A stretch of 64,000 nt of DNA from Myxosarcina sp. GI1 (GTDB lineage: Bacteria; Cyanobacteriota; Cyanobacteriia; Cyanobacteriales; Xenococcaceae). The notes beneath the pieces were generated by a model. It had not been told where the DNA came from, made no database searches, and saw nothing but the letters and a program-made list of their open reading frames with translations. The position numbers and the translations under genes were made by a program. This document shows positions 57,337-64,000 of this stretch, piece by piece; the first letter of the stretch is position 1; each line of letters opens with the position of its first letter. Where the stretch lies: assembly GCF_000756305.1 (NCBI RefSeq), contig NZ_JRFE01000007.1, positions 19,820 to 83,819 on the forward strand, read 5' to 3'.

Positions 57337-58437
57337 TCATAGGTTTGATAGCAAAATAGTTGCATTTGGACTTTGCTCGATAATTTTTCTCTGGCGATCG
57401 AACAGTACCGAACCAACACGCACCTTTTGCTCGCTGTATTTAGCAATATAATTTTCAGCCCGACTATCTATCCTGGATGCGATCGCGCTATAAAGTAATT
57501 CTACCCAATCACTATTTTCCCTAGCGTCTAAATCGCGCAACATACATAGAGCAGCTTCGGTAGTCTCACAAGTATATATTTGCCGCAAACTCTCGGTTGA
57601 CATACCGAGTAAAGCGCAGTGAGTGGTAAAAATTTCCAGCCTACCATCGGCTAAATGATTGTGAGTATGAAAAATACCGCCAGCCAACTTGATTAATTTG
57701 CCGTGATAGCCAAATAAGACAATCGATTTCACTTCACAAAGTGCGGCAGCAACTAACATCGAACCCAGCCAGTTAGCGGTTTTTACTAGTCGTTCGGGTT
57801 CGATTCCCATCTGCTGTGCCAAATCGAAACCGTTTTCACCAATGCAAAATACCAAAGAGTCAAATAACTTGGCTTTGGCAGCTAACTTAGTCTGATATGC
57901 CTCTAACTGGCTAGCAGCAACTAATGGCTGAACGATACCAGTTGTCCCCAACAGAGATAATCCTTCTACTACCCCAAAAGCCTCGTTAGAAGTGCGCTTT
58001 GCCAATCTGCGTCCTTCAGGCAAAATAATGGTTACGGTAATGCTTTCTTGAGGATGCAATAAAGGCTGAAGGTTGGCTGTAATTAGTTCACGCGCGTAAC
58101 TATAAATAGCTGCTCGTTCCTGTCGATCTAGCTGAAGACCAACTCCTTCTCCTCCTCTAATTTCAATTTTTTGCTCTTTAACTGCCTCAGCAGATGTAAC
58201 TAATGCCCAAACGGGAGTATTACGTGTTAGATCTAAATGATCTCCAGGATCGCTACGAGTAATGGCAATTGCCGAACTATTATTTAGTTTGGCTACCTGT
58301 TCGATGTCGATAGTTACTATTTGCGCTGGTTTAATTAGATCGACTTTTACCGAGTGCAGTTCTGGTTCCTGATGGAGGTGTCGCAGGGCAGCGATCGCCG
58401 AAGCACAGGCAAAAACTGGTAGAGTGTATCCTTGCAA
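57337..58437 (-). CDS. cbiD: Cobalt-precorrin-5B C1-methyltransferase
   Basis: Anaerobic-type corrin pathway methylase, 366 residues. It starts GYTLPVFACASAIAALRHL, the CbiD signature, and has TRNTPVWALVTSAEAVKEQKIEIRGGEGVG and PEGRRLAKRTSNEAFGVVEGLSLLGTTGIVQPL. With cobM and cobB in this window it shows a cobalamin-type pathway, spread over several loci. No cobalamin riboswitch is seen. Confidence 0.93.
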   Translation of the reverse strand: MQGYTLPVFACASAIAALRHLHQEPELHSVKVDLIKPAQIVTIDIEQVAKLNNSSAIAITRSDPGDHLDLTRNTPVWALVTSAEAVKEQKIEIRGGEGVGLQLDRQERAAIYSYARELITANLQPLLHPQESITVTIILPEGRRLAKRTSNEAFGVVEGLSLLGTTGIVQPLVAASQLEAYQTKLAAKAKLFDSLVFCIGENGFDLAQQMGIEPERLVKTANWLGSMLVAAALCEVKSIVLFGYHGKLIKLAGGIFHTHNHLADGRLEIFTTHCALLGMSTESLRQIYTCETTEAALCMLRDLDARENSDWVELLYSAIASRIDSRAENYIAKYSEQKVRVGSVLFDRQRKIIEQSPNATILLSNL

Positions 58438-58681
58438 GTTACTTTTCCTTTTAGATTTATAGTAATTTTTATGTCTACTAAAATGAAGTTAGACTCAAAT
58501 AGCTAATCATCAGCGATCGCTGAATTGAAAAAAATTCTAACAAATAGCCATTGCTACTAACATTTGCTCTTGACGAACTTCGCTTGCTCATCAAAATTTG
58601 CTATTCATAAAATAGTGGCGATCGATAATAAATATCTATTATTTCTATACTTGAAATACCAGGAAACATATACAAATATAA

Positions 58682-59674
58682 ATGTCTAATATAATTGACT
58701 ATCTAAGAATTAGCGTCATCGATAAGTGTAATTTTCGCTGTCAATATTGTATGCCAGAAGGTGCCAAACTCAATTATCTTCTCGGTGGAGAATTACTGAC
58801 CAATAAAGAAATAGCTACTTTAGTCAAAGATGTGTTTATCCCCGTAGGCTTTACCAAGTTTCGTCTGACGGGAGGAGAACCATTACTACGTCCTGGAATA
58901 GTAGATATAGTAAGAGATATTGCCCGACAGCCGCAAACAAAAGATTTGGCAATGACTACCAATGCTTTTTTACTTGCCAATCTCGCAGGAGAACTATACG
59001 ATGCTGGTTTAAATCGAATCAATATTAGCCTCGATTCTTTAAATCCCGAAACTTTTGACAAAATCATTGGCAATCGCGGGCGCAGTCGTTGGCAGCAAAC
59101 CTGGCAAGGTATATTAGCAGCGCATCGGGTAGGGTTCGATCCTTTAAAATTAAACGTAGTGGTGATTCCTGGGGTAAACGATCGCGAAGTTCTCGATCTA
59201 GCTGCTTTAACCCTCGATCGCCATTGGCACGTTCGCTTTATTGAGTTTATGCCCATCGGCAATCCCGAACTGTTTGGCGATCGCGCCTGGATTGATTCTG
59301 AGGAGTTGCGGCAGACAATTCGGCAACGCTGGGGGCTAGAAGCATCTCAAGTCAACGGTAATGGACCTGCGGACGTGTTTCAAATTCCTGGTGCCAAAGG
59401 AACTATCGGCTTTATTTCTCAGATGTCTGAATGTTTTTGCGATCGCTGCAATCGCATTCGCCTCTCGGCAGATGGTTGGCTGCGTCCCTGTCTATTAAAC
59501 GAACAGGGGCAAATCGATCTTAAAACTATGTTGCGTAAAGGAATGAGCGCGATCGAATTGCAACAACAGGTAAAACAGCTACTGGCAATCAAACCAGAAG
59601 TTAACTTCAAACAAAGAGATTCTGGTACGGATGCAGGAGTTTATACTCGTACTATGTCGCAGATTGGCGGGTGA
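58682..59674 (+). CDS. moaA: GTP 3',8-cyclase MoaA
   Basis: Radical-SAM enzyme of molybdopterin synthesis. The 330-residue protein has the SAM cluster C16-C20-C23 ([14 protein letters not shown]), the TGGEPLLR motif, RINISLDSL and a second cluster near the C terminus ([24 protein letters not shown]). No other moa genes are adjacent. Alone on the plus strand. Confidence 0.96.
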   Translation: MSNIIDYLRISVIDKCNFRCQYCMPEGAKLNYLLGGELLTNKEIATLVKDVFIPVGFTKFRLTGGEPLLRPGIVDIVRDIARQPQTKDLAMTTNAFLLANLAGELYDAGLNRINISLDSLNPETFDKIIGNRGRSRWQQTWQGILAAHRVGFDPLKLNVVVIPGVNDREVLDLAALTLDRHWHVRFIEFMPIGNPELFGDRAWIDSEELRQTIRQRWGLEASQVNGNGPADVFQIPGAKGTIGFISQMSECFCDRCNRIRLSADGWLRPCLLNEQGQIDLKTMLRKGMSAIELQQQVKQLLAIKPEVNFKQRDSGTDAGVYTRTMSQIGG

Positions 59675-59857
59675 TAAATCGTTAGTAGGAAGTAGAAAAT
59701 AGTAAGTGCATACTTATTTTACTAGCAATCGCTTTTCGCTCTAATTTATCGAATAACGCGATTTACTATCTGGCGAGTTTGAGTCAAAATGCGATCGTGT
59801 TGTTACCGTTTTTTTGGAAAGACCGCAGACGGCAGTTAGTAGTCAAGATAGTAAATC

Positions 59858-60757
59858 ATGGGCAAACAAATAGCATTTTTGGGATTGGGATTAATGGGTG
59901 GAGCGATGGCGGCTAATTTGGCGCGTCGTGGTTATGAGGTTAGAGCCTGGAATCGAACCAGCGATCGCCCTGGAGTCAAATTAGCTGCTGAAGGAGGTGC
60001 AACTGTAGTTGAGTCGTTACAAGAGGCAGTAACAACGGCTGAAATAGTATTTTCCTGCGTTGGAGATGTTCCCGATGTCGAAGAAGTGTTGCTAGGAGAT
60101 AAAGGAGTGGTGCAGTTTGCCCAACCTAATACTTTGGTGATAGATATGAGTACCATCGGCAGCGAAGCAGCAAAACAAATTGGCGCGAAATTACAGCAAC
60201 AGCAGCTTAGATTTATGGATGCACCAGTTTCTGGAGGCGACACGGGAGCACAGCAAGGTACGCTGACAATTATGATAGGAGGTGCCGAAGCTGACTTTGA
60301 AGAATGTTTGCCGTACTTAGAAGCAATGGGAAAAAATATTACTCTCTGTGGCGATATTGGTAGCGGACAGGCGGTTAAAATGTGCAATCAGATTCTCTGC
60401 GCCGTTTATATGGTAGGTATTTGTGAAGCAATGGAGATGGCTAAACAACAGGGTATCGATCCCAATCTAGTTGTAGATGTTTGCGGTACGGGAGCGGCTG
60501 GTTCCTGGGCTTTATCTAATTTGGGAGAAAAAATAATTGACGGTGATTATGCTCCTGGGTTTGCCATCAAGCACATTCTTAAAGATTTGCGATTAGTGCA
60601 AAGCATCAATCAATCTTTAGAAAATCGCGATCTTTCTGGAACCGAGTTAGCCGATCGCCTGTTTAAAATAGTCAAAGAAATGGATAACGGACAAGGCGGC
60701 GAACAGGGAACACAAGCTATGATTCGCGCCTATTTAGCTCGGATTGAGTCTAAGTAA
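59858..60757 (+). CDS. NAD(P)-dependent beta-hydroxyacid dehydrogenase (3-hydroxyisobutyrate dehydrogenase-like)
   Basis: A 299-residue reductase with the nucleotide site FLGLGLMGGAMAANLARRGYEVRAWNRT at the start, the substrate loop DAPVSGGDTGAQQGTLTIMIGG (about 120-141) and the catalytic lysine in GSGQAVKMCNQIL (about 170). The family includes 3-hydroxyisobutyrate, tartronate semialdehyde, and glyoxylate/succinic semialdehyde reductases; which substrate is used cannot be told, but the last type is common in cyanobacteria. Alone on the plus strand. Confidence 0.9.
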   Translation: MGKQIAFLGLGLMGGAMAANLARRGYEVRAWNRTSDRPGVKLAAEGGATVVESLQEAVTTAEIVFSCVGDVPDVEEVLLGDKGVVQFAQPNTLVIDMSTIGSEAAKQIGAKLQQQQLRFMDAPVSGGDTGAQQGTLTIMIGGAEADFEECLPYLEAMGKNITLCGDIGSGQAVKMCNQILCAVYMVGICEAMEMAKQQGIDPNLVVDVCGTGAAGSWALSNLGEKIIDGDYAPGFAIKHILKDLRLVQSINQSLENRDLSGTELADRLFKIVKEMDNGQGGEQGTQAMIRAYLARIESK

Positions 60758-60779
60758 AAATAAAGCGATTGCCTTATCA

Positions 60780-60835
60780 ATGAACAATGAACATTAACCA
60801 TTGAACATTACAGACAATAAATGTTAAATGATAAA
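60780..60835. repeat. AATGAACAATGAACATT-type short repeat
   Basis: AATGAACAATGAACATTAACCATTGAACATT and following ATGTTAAATGATAAATG between convergent genes. The units resemble those at 17891 and 34221. Confidence 0.55.
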
Positions 60836-60845
60836 TGCTTAATAT

Positions 60846-61217
60846 TTAAGGATGTAAATCTGTTAGAAAATCGGGCATCTTTAAAACATCGAAATAAACC
60901 AAAGCAGAAACAATAAGGGTGTAAAGGGTTGCACCACCCAATCCTATTAATAAATCTCGTTTCACGTTCTGTTGCTTTTCAGTCCAAAACATATCTATCG
61001 CGCCAAACTGCATCATCACTATACCCAGAACGTTTGAGAGCCAGTAACCAACAATAGTTCCAGGTAAAAACCAATTTGGAGCGATCCAAGTGACACCATA
61101 ACCAAATACTAAAGCGATCGGCAGATTAAAAAATAGATCGTTCCACCAAGAGAGGGGAGACAGCATATAACCAATGCCTATCAATGCTCCACTACGCAAC
61201 TTCTTAAACAGACTCAC
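60846..61217 (-). CDS. Conserved membrane protein (cyanobacterial hypothetical)
   Basis: A 123-residue protein with three to four membrane segments (about 10-25, 31-50, 55-74, 91-110). No motif allows a function. The tryptophan-rich interface SPLSWWNDLFFNLP and the conserved GTIVGYWLSNVLGIVMMQFGA resemble other small cyanobacterial membrane proteins. Divergent from the patatin-like gene. Confidence 0.65.
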   Translation of the reverse strand: MSLFKKLRSGALIGIGYMLSPLSWWNDLFFNLPIALVFGYGVTWIAPNWFLPGTIVGYWLSNVLGIVMMQFGAIDMFWTEKQQNVKRDLLIGLGGATLYTLIVSALVYFDVLKMPDFLTDLHP

Positions 61218-61364
61218 TATCTTTAACCGTCAACTTAACGTCATTTGGCTTATGCTTTAGTTTAGCCCTTCTCAATACGCTTCAGTTATTACAATTTAGG
61301 CTTTACAAAGTTATAGTATTCTGTTCTTTAGCAGTCTTAATTAGTCAATTTTTACCAGCCTACT

Positions 61365-63230
61365 ATGTCAGATTTGCAATCTTGTCCTCAAGCAGTTTCT
61401 ACGATTGCTCGTACAAATTTGGGCAATAAACTTTATTCTTTAACTAAAATGCCTGGATGGAAAGTATTGCAAAAGGCTTCAATTAAACTTTTATGGGTTG
61501 CGAGTTTAGTAGCGGTAAATGCTTCCGTTCGCTCCTTAGAGGCTCATGAAACTAAAGTAGCAGAAAGAGTTGATGCAGCAGCAGAAATTGTCTGTCTTTC
61601 TGCTTCGGGAAATGGTTACAATTGGGCTTCTACTTTTGCTTGGGCAGCAGAAATAGTTAGAAACGCAGCTAACAAGGTTGCTAATGATGCTAGATTGAAC
61701 GTCGCCTGTGTTTCGGGAGCTAGTTCTGGTGGTGCTTTTGTGGCTACCTATGGCTCTTTATTACAAAATAAACAATTATTCAATCGATTGGGTTTTAATC
61801 CCCAAAATATTACTAAACAAGAAGCAGAAATTTTAGCTGATTCTCTGTTGTATATGGCATTAGCTGCGGATTTTCGCCCTGAAGTAGTTGATTTTTATAC
61901 CACTATTGACGGTAATTCTGTACCAGATCCTCCCTGGTGGAAAGCAAAATTTAGCCAGGAAAGAATAATGCTAGACTTTGGTACTAGAGTTATGTTGGCG
62001 CAGCATATTTCCCAGACAGATGTAGAGCAAGTCAACAAGTTAGATCGATTTGTTCGCTATCAAACCTTAAAAGAATTAGAAATTGCCGCCCAAAATAAAG
62101 AAATTCGCGATGAATACCGTCAGGTTACTTTTGACATCTGGCAGCAATCCCAAGCTATTTTAGATCGACTTTACCAAAAGGCAAACTATCAGAGAAAGCA
62201 AAGACAAAAAGATCGAGACGATTTTCGAGATAACCTCCAACATCCCGTGCGTCAGGCTTTAGCAAAAAAACCTGCTGATGGAATTTTAGCCTTAACTTAT
62301 GCCGAACTAGCCTTTACCAAATCAACGGTAGACTACAAGAAAATGCGATCGCAAGCTCCACCTGCCGAAACTTTAGTCCCCTTTGTATTTGCTAATGAAG
62401 CAACAGCAAAAACAATTATTGAATCGCCTTTCTATCAAGCACAGGTTCGCCAAAATGCTCCTTACGTTGGGCAATATGTCATTTGTGTCGTACCTGATTA
62501 TTACACTATGATGCGACACGCAGCCAGAGAGCCAGAAATGATGGCTCCAGGAATTTACCGTTTATCCCCTTTGCTCGAAGGATCGACTATAAATCTAGCC
62601 GCAGGAGTCAGTTATTTTTATCAACCGCAAGCCGAAAAAAACTGGAATTCTCAACCCCAGTTTCAACTGATACCTGGCACTCGCTTCTGGCATCAAGGAG
62701 ACAAACTGCTAAATGCTCGAATGGGTGTAGCTGGAGGATGGGTAGATAGTTATGTTGGCGGACAGGCAACCTTATATTTAGGTTCTGGTTATGCCGCAAA
62801 GCAATCTAACTCTCATTTATATTTCTCGACTTTTTCTCGAAGGGATAGCATGGGTGAGTTTGCTCGCTATGTAGTAAAAAGGTATTTTGCTCCCCAAAAC
62901 TCAGAGGAAGCAATTGCCAAGATTGAAAAACATCGCAATGCTTTACCCACCTTAATAAACCGTTATCAGCAGTATTATGGCGATCGCGAAATCAGTTGGC
63001 AGCCCATATTTGTCGATTATGAAGTGCGTTTTTTTCGCGAAAATCAAAACTTATTAGCAGGAATCGTAAGCTCGATCGACAATGTACTTAGGTTGGGCTT
63101 TAATTATATGCCCGCAGCCCTTACCAAGCAATCTAATTATCTGGTAAGTAGAACGATAAATGTAGTGCGTAAAACTTTAGGAACTAATAAAGATTTAGGC
63201 TATATTTACGATCGCTCTTACAAAAAATGA
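61365..63230 (+). CDS. Patatin-like phospholipase-type protein
   Basis: A 621-residue protein. After a hydrophobic signal or anchor segment (about 38-52, SIKLLWVASLVAV) the sequence has LSASGNGYNWASTFAW and VACVSGASSGGAFVATYG, in which G118-A-S120-S-G122 is the GxSxG serine elbow of patatin hydrolases. The remainder is mixed, with RQNAPYVGQYVICVVPDYYTMMRHAA and a C-terminal region full of tyrosines. The catalytic Asp of the patatin dyad is not obvious, so it may be a distant or inactive relative. If the second ATG (61449) is used it becomes a classical signal peptide. Likely extracytoplasmic or lipid-associated. Confidence 0.65.
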   Translation: MSDLQSCPQAVSTIARTNLGNKLYSLTKMPGWKVLQKASIKLLWVASLVAVNASVRSLEAHETKVAERVDAAAEIVCLSASGNGYNWASTFAWAAEIVRNAANKVANDARLNVACVSGASSGGAFVATYGSLLQNKQLFNRLGFNPQNITKQEAEILADSLLYMALAADFRPEVVDFYTTIDGNSVPDPPWWKAKFSQERIMLDFGTRVMLAQHISQTDVEQVNKLDRFVRYQTLKELEIAAQNKEIRDEYRQVTFDIWQQSQAILDRLYQKANYQRKQRQKDRDDFRDNLQHPVRQALAKKPADGILALTYAELAFTKSTVDYKKMRSQAPPAETLVPFVFANEATAKTIIESPFYQAQVRQNAPYVGQYVICVVPDYYTMMRHAAREPEMMAPGIYRLSPLLEGSTINLAAGVSYFYQPQAEKNWNSQPQFQLIPGTRFWHQGDKLLNARMGVAGGWVDSYVGGQATLYLGSGYAAKQSNSHLYFSTFSRRDSMGEFARYVVKRYFAPQNSEEAIAKIEKHRNALPTLINRYQQYYGDREISWQPIFVDYEVRFFRENQNLLAGIVSSIDNVLRLGFNYMPAALTKQSNYLVSRTINVVRKTLGTNKDLGYIYDRSYKK

Positions 63231-63261
63231 TTTTGACTTATTTGAGTAATTAAATAAAGTT

Positions 63262-63298
63262 GCGCGATTACGTTCCGCGTAGCCTTCGGATCGCCTAA
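63262..63298. repeat. Dispersed palindromic repeat fragment
   Basis: GCGCGATTACGTTCCGCGTAGCCTTCGGATCG resembles the element at 44354-44416, read from the other side (GTAGGCTACGCGG). Short and only partly palindromic. Confidence 0.4.
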
Positions 63299-63379
63299 CA
63301 GTTTTAACCCAAATGCAAATACCAAAATCATAATGGGAATACTGAAGCTATAAAAGTATTTATTATTAGAAATTTTCCC

Positions 63380-64000
63380 ATGTCGATCGCCGATTCAGCT
63401 ATTTTACAGTTACCAAAAGTCGATCTATCGCTAAGGCAGCTACTTCCAGAATATTCGGGAATTTATTATGTAATCGATGAAAATAACCACGTTTGGTATA
63501 TAGGGCAAGCTGCGAACATTAACAAACGCTGGCAAGGTAAAACACATCATCGCATTTATCAATTAGAAGCTCGCAAGCAGCAAAAATTTACTATTTACTA
63601 CGAGCGAGTCGATCGCTCTCAATTAGATACTGTAGAAAAGCAACGCATCGAGAAATACAGTCCTCATCTGAATACAAGTCCAGTCAAAACAAAAAAAGTA
63701 CGTCCGACTGAAACACTTTTAAGAGAAACCCTTGTTGCGATCGCAGATTTTGCTTTTATTTTAGGTGTAGAACCGCCAAGAAAAGAAATTGAATCTCAAA
63801 TTAACAATAATTGGATGGCGCACAAACAAGTATTGGAATTGAATACTATTCATATTTGTATAAATACAGAAGCACTTGATACCAAATTTAAAATAGATTC
63901 AATAGAACAAAGAGAAGCGATCTTTAAAAGTATCTTTGGCAGTCGTAAAGCCTATGTAAATAGATGGCAATCATATTCACCTTACTGTCCTTTCACGTAT
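63380..64000 (+). CDS. GIY-YIG nuclease family protein, 3' part outside window
   Basis: At least 207 residues before the window end. The fold is visible as SGIYYVIDENNHVWYIGQAANINKRWQG (the GIY and YIG halves at about 27-42 with the catalytic Arg in KRW) and the catalytic glutamate in TVEKQRIEKYSPHLN. The later part (about 125-207) is of unknown function. Such proteins are common solitary genes in cyanobacteria; role unknown, possibly DNA repair or mobile-element derived. The ATG at 63380 is the only good start. Confidence 0.8.
   Translation, partial: MSIADSAILQLPKVDLSLRQLLPEYSGIYYVIDENNHVWYIGQAANINKRWQGKTHHRIYQLEARKQQKFTIYYERVDRSQLDTVEKQRIEKYSPHLNTSPVKTKKVRPTETLLRETLVAIADFAFILGVEPPRKEIESQINNNWMAHKQVLELNTIHICINTEALDTKFKIDSIEQREAIFKSIFGSRKAYVNRWQSYSPYCPFTY

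Overview
The window is cyanobacterial chromosome. The HIP1 octamer GCGATCGC recurs throughout. It also carries nblA (phycobilisome degradation), a CAAD/CURT1-type thylakoid protein, the paired clpR-clpP3 genes, a plastoquinone-type UbiA and several conserved cyanobacterial hypothetical genes. Moderate-to-low GC and many small AT-rich spacers with heptamer-type repeats suit a unicellular or pleurocapsalean/chroococcalean lineage, but the sequence alone does not fix the genus. I see no prophage, CRISPR array, rRNA, tRNA or intact insertion sequence.

Layout. 0-9 kb: ubiA (cut by the window edge), exopolyphosphatase, an orphan TpsB outer-membrane transporter, a YbjN-like protein, a lipoate ligase, an overlapping egtC-egtB pair and a small protein resembling archaeal CTP-dependent riboflavin kinases. 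9-16 kb: BlaI/M56 pair, YihY membrane protein, a methylglyoxal-synthase/lipid-kinase fusion, clpR-clpP3 with a strong terminator, a holin-like protein and rpsU. 16-26 kb: purH, nblA, a nuclease-like orphan, dapB, a PilB-N-domain protein with near-identical 22-residue repeats, CAAD protein, tandem QueD-like protein, a J-domain protein directly behind cysK, and a Crp/Fnr regulator. 26.3-27.2 kb: a long non-coding gap holding what looks like a complete unannotated minus-strand unit (promoter, strong Shine-Dalgarno, 23-codon ORF, multi-arm RNA, intrinsic terminator).

27-38 kb: cobB, a CPA1 antiporter, an AEC transporter, MscS channel, VOC and DoxX proteins, an RTX calcium-binding protein and ureC. 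38-44.4 kb: a surface-polysaccharide cluster (glycosyltransferases, two FkbM methyltransferases, an EpsG/Wzy-like polymerase, a sulfotransferase), all on the plus strand, probably making a methylated and sulfated exopolysaccharide. 44.5-47.2 kb: a perR-like fur gene followed by katG, a peroxide-response pair in which katG is clearly more GC-rich than its surroundings. 47.7-64 kb: mostly housekeeping genes (rlmN, lgt, cobM, hsp20, ispD, guaA, cbiD, moaA, a 3-hydroxyisobutyrate dehydrogenase-like gene) between conserved hypotheticals, then a patatin-like protein and a GIY-YIG nuclease cut by the window end.

The best candidate for something undescribed is the minus-strand unit at about 26849-27176. 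A short ORF overlaps the RNA fold and its stop codon overlaps a duplicate of the terminator's 5' arm, which suggests a translation-sensed RNA switch. This is inference from base pairing and spacing only.
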